A DNA stretch of 64,000 nt from Coraliomargarita sp965656715. Its GTDB lineage: Bacteria; Verrucomicrobiota; Verrucomicrobiia; Opitutales; Coraliomargaritaceae. The notes under the pieces were generated by a model, which saw only the letters and a list, made by a program, of their open reading frames with translations, did no database searches and was not told the origin of the DNA. The stretch covers positions 1 through 64,000 of the forward strand of contig CBFHLR010000002.1 of assembly GCA_965656715.1 (NCBI GenBank), written 5' to 3'. Position 1 is the first letter of the stretch; every line of letters starts with the position of its first letter. Below, one piece after another: positions 9,097 through 17,858 of the stretch. Both the position numbers and the translations under genes were made by a program.

Positions 9097-10728
9097 ATGA
9101 AGCGTAGAGACTTTTTAAAAACCACCGCCGGCGGCGGTGCGGCGCTGATGGCGCCATCGCTACTGCGTGCTGCAACGGATTCGAAAACGAAGCCCCTTCG
9201 ACAAGCTCCCGCCACCGCTAAAGCTATGGCGGACAGGCAGGGCAGGCCGAATATTTTGTTTATCATGACCGACCAGCAGCACGACCGCATGATGAGTTGT
9301 GCAGGAAATGAGTGGTTGAAGACACCTCACTTGGATGGCTTGGCGGCGGAAGGGCTTCGCTTTGAAAAAGCCTACGCGACGAACCCGGTGTGTGTCCCGA
9401 GTCGGATAAGCATGGCCACCGGTATGATGCCCGGCCGTGTAGGTTCGGGTTCTAACAAAGACAAAGTAAAGCTTGCCCCGCACATTGATAAAAACTCAAT
9501 GGGGAAAATTATGAAGCGCGCTGGGTATGACACCTTCTATGGCGGAAAGACGCACCTGTCCGCTCAGCTGGATCCACGTAGCGATCATGGCGCAGGATAC
9601 GACGAGTACTTTAGCGATCAGCGCGACAAGCTGCCGGGGGGCTGCCTCGAATTTATTACGAAAGAGCGCGATAAGCCGTTTTTTGCGGTGGCATCGTTCA
9701 TCAACCCGCACGATATCTGTTTCGCCCACAAGGCTCATATCGGNNNNNNNNNGCGCGATAAGCCGTTTTTTGCGGTGGCATCGTTCATCAACCCGCACGA
9801 TATCTGTTTCGCCCACAAGGCTCATATCGGGGGAAAGTCTATGGTGAAGAACCTTTACGATGAAGCGATGGCGCTGCCGCTGGATGAACTGCCGCCACTG
9901 CCCGACAATTATGGCATACAGGAAGGGGAACCTTCCGCTATCCAAGCAAATCTGAGTGCCACGGCGACCACGCCATCGTTGACGATGCGCAATGAGTACG
10001 ATGAGAAGGCGTGGCGGGTTAATCGCTATATCTATCACCGGCTCACCGAGCGGGTGGATGGCGAGATCGGTCAGATTCTTGACGGATTGAAAAAGGCCGG
10101 GCTGGAAGATAACACGCTGATTGTTTTCACCAGTGATCACGGCGACATGAATGCAAGCCATCGGCTGGCCAGTAAATCTTTCGCTTACGAGGAGTCGGTC
10201 GGCATTCCGTTTATTATGAAATACAAGGGCGTCATTCCGGCGGGGAAGGTCGACAGTAAACACTTTGTCTCCTCCGGGATCGATATTCTTCCGACGCTCT
10301 GTGACTACGCCGGGGCCGAAAAAACCGAACACCTGATCGGCAAAAGCTTGCGTCCGGTTGCGGCAGGAAAAGACCTCGCGAACTGGCGCAAGTATGTGGT
10401 GTCGGAAGGCGGAAAATGGCGGATGCTTCGGACGGAGAATTACAAGTACACGACGTTCTCAGATCCCAACAGCAAAGAGTCGCTGGTCGACATGAAGAAC
10501 GATCCCGGCGAAATGCGAAACTTGGTCGATCACCCCGAATACAAGCAGGCGCTGCGGGAACATCGGCAACTGCTTGCGCAATGGAGCGAGTCAACCGGCG
10601 ATCAAGAGTATTATAAATATGCGCGCAATGACGATGGCAGCAGCGATTACGTTCCGCCCCCAGAGGAGCCTGCCACCCACAATGCAAAACCGAATCGGAA
10701 AAAGAAAAAAGGCGGAACGAAGTCATGA
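9097..10728 (+). CDS. S1 sulfatase with twin-arginine signal
   Basis: Type I sulfatase with a Tat-like N-terminus (MKRRDFLKTTAGGGAALMAP). The motif CVPSRISMATG holds the formylglycine cysteine, Cys99 counting from this start. NILFIMTDQQHDRMMS begins the core, and TSDHGDMNASHRLASKSFAYEE carries the metal site and pocket. The C-terminus is Lys-rich (NRKKKKGGTK). Two adjacent ATGs (9094, 9097) are possible; AGGAG at 9085-9089 spaces better to 9097. A 9-N run at 9744-9752 is flanked by a perfect 78-bp duplication, so the sequence as given contains a spurious 29-residue repeat (RDKPFFAVASFINPHD... twice). The real protein is probably about 514 residues. Tat export would suit a sulfatase folded or matured in the cytoplasm. 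It overlaps the next gene by ATGA. Confidence 0.92.
   Translation: MKRRDFLKTTAGGGAALMAPSLLRAATDSKTKPLRQAPATAKAMADRQGRPNILFIMTDQQHDRMMSCAGNEWLKTPHLDGLAAEGLRFEKAYATNPVCVPSRISMATGMMPGRVGSGSNKDKVKLAPHIDKNSMGKIMKRAGYDTFYGGKTHLSAQLDPRSDHGAGYDEYFSDQRDKLPGGCLEFITKERDKPFFAVASFINPHDICFAHKAHIXXXXRDKPFFAVASFINPHDICFAHKAHIGGKSMVKNLYDEAMALPLDELPPLPDNYGIQEGEPSAIQANLSATATTPSLTMRNEYDEKAWRVNRYIYHRLTERVDGEIGQILDGLKKAGLEDNTLIVFTSDHGDMNASHRLASKSFAYEESVGIPFIMKYKGVIPAGKVDSKHFVSSGIDILPTLCDYAGAEKTEHLIGKSLRPVAAGKDLANWRKYVVSEGGKWRMLRTENYKYTTFSDPNSKESLVDMKNDPGEMRNLVDHPEYKQALREHRQLLAQWSESTGDQEYYKYARNDDGSSDYVPPPEEPATHNAKPNRKKKKGGTKS
9666..9830 (+). repeat. 78-bp direct duplication flanking a 9-N gap (probable assembly artefact)
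   Basis: Bases 9666-9743 and 9753-9830 are identical over 78 bp and are separated only by N at 9744-9752. Two contig ends that overlap by 78 bp were apparently joined with Ns instead of merged. The total excess, 87 bp, is a multiple of three, so the frame survives and the error is easy to miss. Only one copy of the encoded strand is expected in a sulfatase fold. Confidence 0.9.
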
Positions 10729-12257
10729 ATTTGAAAGACATAAAAATTGGAGTCAGTGCACTGCTGGCTTGCTGTTGCCTAACCGTCAACGCGCAGGAGA
10801 AGCCCAATATTGTTTTCATCCTCGCGGATGATCTAGGGATTAATGATGTGGCGGCCTTTGCCAGCCATTTCACCGGGAAGAAAACCGAGGAGCTGTTCTA
10901 CGAAACCCCGCATCTCGACCAACTGGTCAGCCAAGGCATTGCCTTTTCACAGGCCTACGCCAACCCACTGTGCTCGCCGACCCGTGCTTCGATCCTGACC
11001 GGAAAAAACGCCGCGCGCTCAGGTTTCACGACCGCGACGCCGAAGACCCCAACTTATTTTAGTAAACAATTGCCTGCGCCGGAGGGACACAGTCCACATG
11101 ATGCCATTGACCACAAAGACCGGATCAAAGAGCAACAGGCTTGGTTGAACGGCAAATCCAATACCGGGCTTCAACCGTCACCGGCAAACTTACCGAACGT
11201 GCTCGAAAGCCATCATTCGGTCTTTATCGGCAAATGGCACGTGGGCGGACACAACGTCGCCGCCTTGCAACCCGACGCACACGGATTTGATGAAACCCTC
11301 TGGTCGAAAGATGCCGGCGGGTATGCCTATTTCACTAAAAGCTCGAAACAATATCTGACTGATCATCTGACCGATCTTGCGGTGAACTTCATCGATCACT
11401 ACGGCACCGAACAGAACAAGGGCGTTACCCAGAAACCGTTCTTTCTCTATTTCTGTCATTTCGCGGTGCACACCCCATTGCAGGCACCTCAGGAAACGAT
11501 CGCCGGCTTTGCCAATAAGCCGCAAAAGGGCACCTTGGGCCATGCCAACGCAACCTATGCGGCGATGGTCAAGCACCTCGACGATTCGATCGGGCGCATC
11601 ATGGCATCACTCAAAGCGCAGGGCTTGGATCAAAATACACTGATCGTATTCGCTTCGGATAACGGTGGCGCGGAATATACCACATCCACCGACAATGCTC
11701 CCTTCAAAGGCGGTAAGGCCACCATGTATGAGGGCGGCGTTCGTGTGCCACTGATTTACTATCTGCCGGGCAAATACGAGGGCGGCATTTGGTGTGATTC
11801 GGTGGTTTCGATGTATGACCACCTGCCGACCTTTGCATCGATCACCGGTAATACGATCCCGGAGAATCTCGATGGGATGGATTTGACTGGCCTGCTGTCC
11901 GACCCGAACGCGAAAGGGGCGGACCGCACGATCATCTGGCACTATCCGTATAATGTAAAAGTGCTGCACCCTGATCATAACCTGCCACTGACGCCCCGCA
12001 CCGCGATGCGAAAGGGGGACTTTAAGTTGATCTGGGACTGGCATGGCAAGTTGGAGCTTTATAACATCGTCAAGGATCCATACGAGGAAGCGGATCTCTC
12101 GGAGCAGTTGCCCGAACTTACGCAAGCAATGTTCAAAGAGTTGCAAAGTTGGCTGAAGCAAAACGTGCAGCCGCACTATATGCCGCAGCTCAACCCCAAT
12201 TATGATGCAAGTCAGGATAAACGTCCGTATCCATTCCGTGACTTGAGAGCATTTTAA
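10725..12257 (+). CDS. S1 arylsulfatase-like sulfatase (CSPTR type)
   Basis: Type I sulfatase, 510 residues. The signal peptide SALLACCCLTVNA is nearly the same as in the gene at 1087, with 25 identical bases (10758-10782 and 1123-1147), although the catalytic domains differ. The core starts PNIVFILADDLGINDVA; the formylglycine motif is CSPTRASILTG with Cys83, canonical CxPxR in spacing with Thr in place of Ser. FIGKWHVGGH and ASDNGGAEYTTSTDNAPFKG carry further active-site residues, and YEGGVRVPLIYY is the typical late core strand. The start overlaps the preceding stop by 4 bases (ATGA), indicating translational coupling. Substrate unknown; likely one of several regiospecific desulfation steps on the same glycan. 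Confidence 0.94.
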   Translation: MNLKDIKIGVSALLACCCLTVNAQEKPNIVFILADDLGINDVAAFASHFTGKKTEELFYETPHLDQLVSQGIAFSQAYANPLCSPTRASILTGKNAARSGFTTATPKTPTYFSKQLPAPEGHSPHDAIDHKDRIKEQQAWLNGKSNTGLQPSPANLPNVLESHHSVFIGKWHVGGHNVAALQPDAHGFDETLWSKDAGGYAYFTKSSKQYLTDHLTDLAVNFIDHYGTEQNKGVTQKPFFLYFCHFAVHTPLQAPQETIAGFANKPQKGTLGHANATYAAMVKHLDDSIGRIMASLKAQGLDQNTLIVFASDNGGAEYTTSTDNAPFKGGKATMYEGGVRVPLIYYLPGKYEGGIWCDSVVSMYDHLPTFASITGNTIPENLDGMDLTGLLSDPNAKGADRTIIWHYPYNVKVLHPDHNLPLTPRTAMRKGDFKLIWDWHGKLELYNIVKDPYEEADLSEQLPELTQAMFKELQSWLKQNVQPHYMPQLNPNYDASQDKRPYPFRDLRAF

Positions 12258-12264
12258 GAGTTAG

Positions 12265-13770
12265 ATGCAGTCCAATAGCTATATGAAACATATTTATAAG
12301 TGGTTCGTTTTATTTTGCTACCTGGCATTGTCCATGGATGTTTTTGCCGCAGACCGTCCGAATGTCGTGCTCATTCTGGCCGACGATCTGGGCTTTGGCG
12401 ACCTCGGTTGCTATGGTGCGACCAAAATTAAGACGCCGAATATTGACCGTATTGCCAAAGAGGGCATGCGCTTTACCGATGCCTATGCGCCGGGAGCGAT
12501 TTGCTCGCCGAGCCGCTATGCCATCATGACCGGTCGCTATGACTGGCGCACGGGCGAAAAGTGCGGGGTGATCAACTGGGACGCGCCGTATCATATCGAG
12601 CCGGGACGCCTGACACTGGGAACGATGTTTCAGAAGCAGGGCTATCGCACCGGTTATTTCGGCAAGTGGCATCTCGGCTTAGGCATGCGTGCCACGGTGG
12701 ATTGGGATAAGCCACTGATGCCAGGGCCGATCGAAGCTGGCTTTGACAGTTTTTACGGATTACCGGCCAATCACGAAAACGTTCCGGAAATCTATGTGGA
12801 AGGGCATGAGGTGGTGGATCGCATCCCGGGCGAGAAGGTGCTACTGGAAGGCACGCATCCAAACTGGAAAACCTGCGGGGTTTCTCCGCTACGGGATCCA
12901 TATGAGTGTGGCCCGCGAGTGGCTGACAAAGCGGTGGAATTCATCGAATCCGCCCCGGCGGACAAACCGTTCTTCCTCTATTATTCATCGGTTGAGCCAC
13001 ACATTCCGATTACGCCCTCCAAGCAGTTTCAGGGAACCAGTGACTGCGGCCCATACGGTGACTTTATCCAGCAGCTCGATCATCACGTCGGCCGGATTCT
13101 TGCCGCCCTCGAGGCAAAGGGTGTGCGAGACAGCACCATCATCCTTTTCACCTCCGACAACGGCGGGCTGTATGTTGGCCCGAACGGGAGCTTGCCACAC
13201 GCCGAAGCCGCCCGGATGGGGCATTCCATTAACGGTAAGCTGCGCGGCCGTAAGCACGTCATCTATGAAGGCGGTGTCCGCGTGCCACTGATCGCCAGTT
13301 GGAAGGGGAGCATTCCCGCCGGAACCGAATCGGCGCAGGTGGTTAGCGGAGTCGATCTGATCGCAACCTTCGGCGAGATACTCAAATATGAGTATCATCC
13401 CCGCGAATACATTGAGGATAGCTTCAGTATCGCGTCGGTATTGCTCGGTAAGCATCCGGAGGGCACGCCGATTCGACCGCCGGTGGTTGCCACTTCGGCA
13501 ATCGGGACGTTCATGATTCGCGAGGGCGACACCAAAGTCATCGAAGCGCGCGAGCTAATTCCCCAGCTCATGGAGCACGTGGGCAAGCAATACGAGTGGT
13601 GGGGAGCTGAGAACAGCAAACAGGTCTATAACATCTCGAGGGATCTCTCTGAACAGCAAAACATCATCATGGAACGTGAGGATGTTTATGATCGACTCAC
13701 TGGCTATCTAAATAATCTACGTCGCGACGGCAGCAGTAAGGGCTTTAATCCGGATGCGTATTCGAAATAG
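12265..13770 (+). CDS. S1 arylsulfatase A-like sulfatase (CSPSR type)
   Basis: Type I sulfatase of 501 residues (495 if started at the second Met, 12283, which begins a cleaner signal peptide MKHIYKWFVLFCYLALSMDV). The core begins PNVVLILADDLGFGDLGCYG, characteristic of arylsulfatase A and N-acetylgalactosamine-6-sulfatase-like enzymes. The motif CSPSRYAIMTGRYDWRTG contains Cys80. FGKWHLGLG and FTSDNGGLYVGPNGSLPHAE mark the rest of the active site, followed by YEGGVRVPLIASW. Seven bases separate it from the previous stop, so it is in the same operon. Tyr follows CSPSR where other copies have Ala, as in many algal-glycan sulfatases. Specificity is unknown. Confidence 0.94.
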   Translation: MQSNSYMKHIYKWFVLFCYLALSMDVFAADRPNVVLILADDLGFGDLGCYGATKIKTPNIDRIAKEGMRFTDAYAPGAICSPSRYAIMTGRYDWRTGEKCGVINWDAPYHIEPGRLTLGTMFQKQGYRTGYFGKWHLGLGMRATVDWDKPLMPGPIEAGFDSFYGLPANHENVPEIYVEGHEVVDRIPGEKVLLEGTHPNWKTCGVSPLRDPYECGPRVADKAVEFIESAPADKPFFLYYSSVEPHIPITPSKQFQGTSDCGPYGDFIQQLDHHVGRILAALEAKGVRDSTIILFTSDNGGLYVGPNGSLPHAEAARMGHSINGKLRGRKHVIYEGGVRVPLIASWKGSIPAGTESAQVVSGVDLIATFGEILKYEYHPREYIEDSFSIASVLLGKHPEGTPIRPPVVATSAIGTFMIREGDTKVIEARELIPQLMEHVGKQYEWWGAENSKQVYNISRDLSEQQNIIMEREDVYDRLTGYLNNLRRDGSSKGFNPDAYSK

Positions 13771-13838
13771 CTTTCTGCCCGTAGATGATTTTAACCACGA
13801 AAACTCACAGGAAATAAAAACCTAAACCAAATACAATT

Positions 13839-14153
13839 ATGATCAGAGGTGCCTTTAAGATGAAATTGAAGCCCGGCTTTGAAGCCGAGTATGAGAAACG
13901 TCACGACGAAATCTGGCCTGAGCTTTCGCAGGTCTTGGCCGACGCCGGAGTGTCCGATTATTCAATCTTTCTCGATGCCGAGACCTTGACGCTCTTCGGC
14001 ACATGGAAGCTGACAGATGATAACACGAGTGCGGACTTACCGCAGCATCCAACCGTGAAGAAATGGTGGGCCTTCATGGCCGACATCATGGAGACGAACC
14101 CGGATAATTCACCGGTGTCGTCGCCTTTGAGCGAAGTGTTTCATATGGCTTAA
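13839..14153 (+). CDS. rhaM: L-rhamnose mutarotase
   Basis: Small (104-residue) cytoplasmic enzyme interconverting alpha and beta anomers of L-rhamnose before isomerisation. The family pattern is clear: MIRGAFKMKLKPGFEAEYEKRHDEIWPEL, with Tyr18, His22 and Trp76 at the positions used for catalysis and sugar binding in the E. coli enzyme, and a WW pair at 76-77. It is the last gene of the sulfatase/rhamnosidase run, 68 bp after the sulfatase, and links that locus to rhamnose. Rhamnose isomerase, kinase and aldolase are not in the window. The same fold also occurs in fucose-related mutarotases, but the length and motifs favour RhaM. Confidence 0.9.
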   Translation: MIRGAFKMKLKPGFEAEYEKRHDEIWPELSQVLADAGVSDYSIFLDAETLTLFGTWKLTDDNTSADLPQHPTVKKWWAFMADIMETNPDNSPVSSPLSEVFHMA

Positions 14154-14275
14154 TTTGCGAGAGAGATGTAGAGAGTTCGACAGAGCCTGTATCTTGGGCA
14201 AGTGCCCGACTGTTGGTCGATGCCTCGCTGTGAGGCGCAGCCTCAGGCATGCTCACCTATCGCACTTCACGGCAT

Positions 14276-14309
14276 AAAAAAAAGACTCCAGATTACTCTG
14301 GAGTCTTTT
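14276..14309 (-). terminator. Rho-independent terminator of the DEAD-box helicase gene
   Basis: Perfect 12-bp stem AAAAGACTCCAG (14280-14291) / CTGGAGTCTTTT (14298-14309) with a 6-base loop. On the minus strand it is followed by eight T residues, 28 bp after the helicase stop. On the plus strand only four T follow, so it may also weakly end the carbohydrate operon. A second small hairpin, TGAGGC-GCA-GCCTCA, lies at 14231-14245. Confidence 0.9.
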
Positions 14310-14336
14310 GAGCATAGTAAATCGGGTATCGCTCGA

Positions 14337-15929
14337 TTAGTCGGGGCGCTTGAAGCGGCGCTTGCTTTCGGAGAAGGGCTTGGCTTCTTTTTTCTTCGAT
14401 GGCTTGGATCCGACGATGTTCTGCTTCGGTTTGAAAGGCCGTTTGCCGCCTTCAGGGCTACCGCCATCGTCCCATTGGCGACGTTTGCCGCCAAAGTGCT
14501 TGTTGGGCTTGGGCTTGTTATAGACGCCACCTTTGCGGAAGCCTTTTTTGCCGCCGCCTTTTCCTTTGCCTCTACCGCCGCCACGTGGACGGTCTGGATT
14601 GAACTCTTCGTTGTCTTCGGTGATTGCTTCGGTGTCGCGGTTGTCTTGCTTGCGAAGCAGGTCGAAGAGCGCGCTGGCGATATCGGTCGGTGTATGGCCG
14701 ACGTCGAGCAGTCGGTCCACTTGCGCATCGTAGCGGGTGTAGCTGTTGGCCTCAAGGAGGTCGCGCACTTGGTTAAAGACGCGGTCCGCGCGGAAGCCTT
14801 CGACTTCTTCCTGAGTTGGAATCTTCATGCGGCGCACCACTTGACGGGTGTAGCGCTCGATGGCTTCGAGACGGTAAATGTCACGTCCGTAGACGAAAGT
14901 AATGGACTTGCCGGAGCGACCCGCGCGGCCAGTGCGGCCAATGCGGTGCACGTAGTCTTCCGGGTCGTAAGGCAGGTCGTAGTTGAACACCAAGTCGATG
15001 TCGTCGATGTCGAGGCCACGTGCGGCGACGTCGGTCGCGACGAGTAATTCAACGGAACCGTCGCGAAACTTACGAATCACCTTCTCGCGAATACCCTGAG
15101 AGATGTCACCGTGAATGCGGTCGGCGGCATAGCCACGTGCGGTGAGCGCTTCGCAGGCGTCTTCGACCATTTGCTTGGTGTTGCAGAACACGATACCGCG
15201 GGTCTTTGACTCCATGTCTAATAGACGAGACATGACTTCGATCTTGGAGCGGTTGCGCACCTCATAGTAGGTCTGCTCGATCGTGTCGACGGTGAGCGAT
15301 TTGCGCTCGATGGAGATCTGCTTGGCATTGCGGCTGAAGGCTTTGATCAAGCCTTGCACGCCTTTGTTCATTGTGGCCGAGAAGAATAGTGTCTGGCGGT
15401 CCTCGCTCACGTCGCCGAGGATGACTTCCATGTCTTCGCGGAAGCCCATGTCGAGCATGCGGTCGGCTTCGTCTAGGATAGCCATCTTAATCTGATCGGT
15501 CTTGAGCGTGCCGCGCTTCAAGTGATCCATGACGCGTCCCGGTGTGCCGACGACGATGTGTGCTCCTTTACGGAGAGCGCGGATTTGGCGATCAATCGGC
15601 GTGCCACCGTAAACAGGAATCGCACTAAAGCCCTTGTAGGCTGTTGAAAGGCGGTGAAGTTCCTCGCAGACCTGCACGGCCAGTTCGCGTGTTGGGCAGA
15701 GCACCAGCACCTGTGTGGCGGCGAGATTGACGTCGATCTTACTCAGTGCAGGCAGACCGAATGCGGCAGTTTTACCGGAGCCGGTTTGGGAGAGGCCGAC
15801 AATGTCGTGGCCTTCAAGGGCAAAAGGAATCGTCTCAGCCTGAATAGGCGAAGGCGATTCGAAGCCGAGCTTCTGGATACTGTCGAGTAATTCTGGGCGG
15901 AGGCCCAAATCAGAGAATGAAATGTCCAT
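14337..15929 (-). CDS. DEAD-box ATP-dependent RNA helicase
   Basis: RNA helicase of 530 residues that unwinds RNA duplexes during ribosome assembly, RNA decay or cold adaptation. Motifs in order: Q motif (FSDLGLRPELLDSI...SPIQAETIP), motif I SQTGSGKTAAFG, PTRELAVQV, GTPGRVMDHL, DEAD in ILDEADRMLDMGF, SATM, then the second RecA domain with VFCNTKQ, HGDISQGIRE, VATDVAARGLDI and HRIGRTGRAGRSG. The C-terminal 100 residues are basic and Gly-rich (RGGGRGKGKGGGKKGFRKGG), typical of RNA-binding tails of CsdA/RhlE-like helicases. It stands alone with its own terminator. Assignment to DeaD or RhlE cannot be made by eye. Confidence 0.96.
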   Translation of the reverse strand: MDISFSDLGLRPELLDSIQKLGFESPSPIQAETIPFALEGHDIVGLSQTGSGKTAAFGLPALSKIDVNLAATQVLVLCPTRELAVQVCEELHRLSTAYKGFSAIPVYGGTPIDRQIRALRKGAHIVVGTPGRVMDHLKRGTLKTDQIKMAILDEADRMLDMGFREDMEVILGDVSEDRQTLFFSATMNKGVQGLIKAFSRNAKQISIERKSLTVDTIEQTYYEVRNRSKIEVMSRLLDMESKTRGIVFCNTKQMVEDACEALTARGYAADRIHGDISQGIREKVIRKFRDGSVELLVATDVAARGLDIDDIDLVFNYDLPYDPEDYVHRIGRTGRAGRSGKSITFVYGRDIYRLEAIERYTRQVVRRMKIPTQEEVEGFRADRVFNQVRDLLEANSYTRYDAQVDRLLDVGHTPTDIASALFDLLRKQDNRDTEAITEDNEEFNPDRPRGGGRGKGKGGGKKGFRKGGVYNKPKPNKHFGGKRRQWDDGGSPEGGKRPFKPKQNIVGSKPSKKKEAKPFSESKRRFKRPD

Positions 15930-16079
15930 AATGGATGGTTGGTTGATGTGGTTCGATGCGGGCGGGCTGTCGGCGCGTGCATACTATCAATTAATACCAC
16001 AAATTACACCATTCACCCTTCACGAGTCGCATGAGGGCGGAGGGCTTTGACAGCAGAACTGTAGCAATACAAGGTTAAA

Positions 16080-16113
16080 ACAGAGAGCAGAGGACAGAAG
16101 CCAGAGGTCGGAG
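16080..16113. repeat. CAGAG/CAGAAG purine-rich repetitive tract
   Basis: Quasi-periodic tract (CAGAGAGCAGAGGACAGAAG and on) built from CAGAG, CAGAAG and CAGAGG units in the 260-bp spacer between the helicase and trhO genes. The same word type occurs at 4344-4368 inside the rhamnosidase gene and more loosely at 17029-17108. Confidence 0.7.
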
Positions 16114-16191
16114 AATATACTTTAGCTACGAATTGGAGAATTGCACCCTTGACCTTGAGTTCCCATTCCTCGCTAAAATATGTGCTTATCT

Positions 16192-17025
16192 ATGTCAGAA
16201 GAATGGAAAATAGCCGCCTTTTACCACTTTGTTGAACTACCGGATCGCGATGAGTGGGCCGAGCGCATCGTCGACCACGGATTGAAGGTGGGCCTGCGTG
16301 GCACGATTATTTTTGCACATGAGGGCGTGAATTCGACCTGTGCGGGCTCTGCCGTGGCGGTGGATTCGACCATTGCGCTGCTCAAATCGGATCCGCGTCT
16401 GGCTGATTTGGAGGTTAAATACTCTTACACGGACTTTTGCCCATTCCCGAAGTTTAAGGTTAAAAAGAAGGCCGAAATTGTGACCTTTCGCCAAGAGGGC
16501 GCCGATCCGCGGGCCGAAGTCGGCACCTATCTGGAACCCGAGGAATGGAACGAGCTGATTGCGGATCCTGAGGTGATTACTATTGATACGCGTAATGACT
16601 ACGAGGTGAAGTGCGGTCAATTCAAGGGCGCGACGAACCCTGCGACCGAAGATTTTGTCTCTTTTGCACAGTTTGTGGAGGAGCAGCTGAAGGGCAAAGA
16701 GGACCAGAAAATTGCAATGTATTGCACCGGCGGTATTCGTTGTGAGCGCTCAACCGCTTACTTGAAGAGTAAGGGCTTCAAGCATGTCTATCACCTCAAG
16801 GGAGGCATTTTACGCTATTTAGAGATGATGCCTAAGGAGCAGAGTCTCTGGGAGGGCGACTGCTTTGTCTTTGATTACCGTGTGGCTGTGGACCACGATT
16901 TGAAGCCGGCACTGTGGAAGATTGACCCGGAAACGAGTGATCCTGTGCCGATGGCTGCTGAGGAACAGAACCAAATTGCTGATCGCCGCCGAAGTGGGGC
17001 GATTTTTAAGAAGCCTTACGTTTAG
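16192..17025 (+). CDS. trhO: tRNA uridine-34 hydroxylase, rhodanese-domain (TrhO/YceA family)
   Basis: Protein of the UPF0176 family, which makes 5-hydroxyuridine at the wobble position of some tRNAs. The N-terminal acylphosphatase-like domain (about 1-110: IAAFYHFVELPDRDEW, GTIIFAHEGVN, CPFPKFKVKKK) precedes a rhodanese domain with ITIDTRNDYEVKCGQFKGA and the catalytic loop YCTGGIRCERS, including the active cysteine of CTGGIRC. The C-terminus is shorter than in E. coli TrhO. I prefer the ATG at 16192 (MSEEWK) over the in-frame ATG at 16180, because it matches the usual start of the family. It is monocistronic, bordered by repetitive tracts on both sides. Confidence 0.92.
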   Translation: MSEEWKIAAFYHFVELPDRDEWAERIVDHGLKVGLRGTIIFAHEGVNSTCAGSAVAVDSTIALLKSDPRLADLEVKYSYTDFCPFPKFKVKKKAEIVTFRQEGADPRAEVGTYLEPEEWNELIADPEVITIDTRNDYEVKCGQFKGATNPATEDFVSFAQFVEEQLKGKEDQKIAMYCTGGIRCERSTAYLKSKGFKHVYHLKGGILRYLEMMPKEQSLWEGDCFVFDYRVAVDHDLKPALWKIDPETSDPVPMAAEEQNQIADRRRSGAIFKKPYV

Positions 17026-17028
17026 AAG

Positions 17029-17108
17029 GCTGAAGACTGAAACCTGAGACTTGAATGAAGGAGAGTCCTGCGTGCAGAGGTTTTTTCAGCTTTCAGGTCT
17101 CAGCTTTT
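17029..17108 (+). repeat. imperfect inverted repeat of CTGAA/CTGAG words after trhO
   Basis: The left arm GCTGAAGACTGAAACCTGAG (17029-17048) can pair imperfectly with the right arm TTCAGCTTTCAGGTCTCAGC (17085-17104), leaving a stem with a few mismatches. The right arm is followed by TTTTATAT. It begins 3 bases after the trhO stop and may serve as a terminator, but the arm sequences also look like dispersed CTGAAG-type repeats. Confidence 0.6.
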
Positions 17109-17211
17109 ATATAAGTTTCATCCTTCAATAGGTTGACACTGCCTGTAAAATAGGGCGTAAATTGCTGTTTTACGGCAATTGCTGTATTTTCTGATACCGT
17201 TCCCCAATATT

Positions 17212-17856
17212 ATGAGTTTTGCTGATACCCGCAACACGCGGCGTTTTTCTTGTTCGCATTCAAATTCTGGATTTACTCTCATTGAGTTGCTCGTCGTTGT
17301 GGGGGTGATTGCAGTCCTTGCAGCGATCACCTTTGGTGTGACTCGTGGTGTGCAGAGCGCACAGGCGCGCGCCCAAGTTAAGGGCGAGTTGGTAAGCTTA
17401 GCACAAGCTCTAGAGCAATTTAAAGCCACTCATGGCGATTACCCTTGGGTGAATGATGATCCGAGAGAGTTGAGCAAAGCACTACTTGGCTGGAAAAAAT
17501 TTGTGCGTGTAAACGGAGCAACCACTTTTCAAGATAAGGCTGCGAATGAGGTGCCTTCCGGCGGGCCAAAGGCCTTTGTTGACCCGACTACACTCGACTA
17601 TTCAGGCACTTTACCAGCCACAGTGACGACGCTCCCTACAAACATTGAGTTCTTGGATCCGTGGGGGAACCCATATCAATACAGGTATAAGGAGGCCTCG
17701 ACCCAGAATAGCTGGGAGGTCTTTGGTTATCACTTGTATAGCCTCGGCCCGGATGGCGTAGAAGATACAGCTGAGTTTTCGGATAACACGGGTGTCATGA
17801 GTCGAATTTACCGTGATGCGGATGAGAACATCGATAACATTTTTATAGGCGAATAA
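17212..17856 (+). CDS. type II secretion-like major pseudopilin (GspG-like)
   Basis: Prepilin-type protein, 214 residues. A 20-residue leader ends in Gly20, followed by FTLIELLVVVGVIAVLAAITF with Glu at mature position 5, the signature for prepilin peptidase cleavage and N-methylation. After the N-terminal helix (QARAQVKGELVSLAQALEQFKATHGDYPW) comes a GspG-like globular part with LDPWGNPYQYRYK and YSLGPDGVEDTAEF. ATG 17212 is preferred; an upstream TTG at 17179 would give an over-long leader. It is first in a five-gene operon (17212-20829) with 2-bp to 21-bp spacings, ending in a strong terminator. No secretin, ATPase or prepilin peptidase is in the window. Confidence 0.9.
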   Translation: MSFADTRNTRRFSCSHSNSGFTLIELLVVVGVIAVLAAITFGVTRGVQSAQARAQVKGELVSLAQALEQFKATHGDYPWVNDDPRELSKALLGWKKFVRVNGATTFQDKAANEVPSGGPKAFVDPTTLDYSGTLPATVTTLPTNIEFLDPWGNPYQYRYKEASTQNSWEVFGYHLYSLGPDGVEDTAEFSDNTGVMSRIYRDADENIDNIFIGE

Positions 17857-17858
17857 TT

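Noticed and set aside
9666..9830. True tandem duplication in a sulfatase protein
   Set aside because: The repeat ends exactly at an N run and the extra strand has no place in the sulfatase fold; an assembly overlap is the simpler reading.
9496..10332. Long minus-strand open frame opposite a sulfatase
   Set aside because: Antisense shadow; it even carries the same N-gap duplication and no family motif.
14202..15047. Long plus-strand open frame opposite the DEAD-box helicase
   Set aside because: It is the antisense shadow of a clear helicase gene; its translation is low-complexity and has no domain features.
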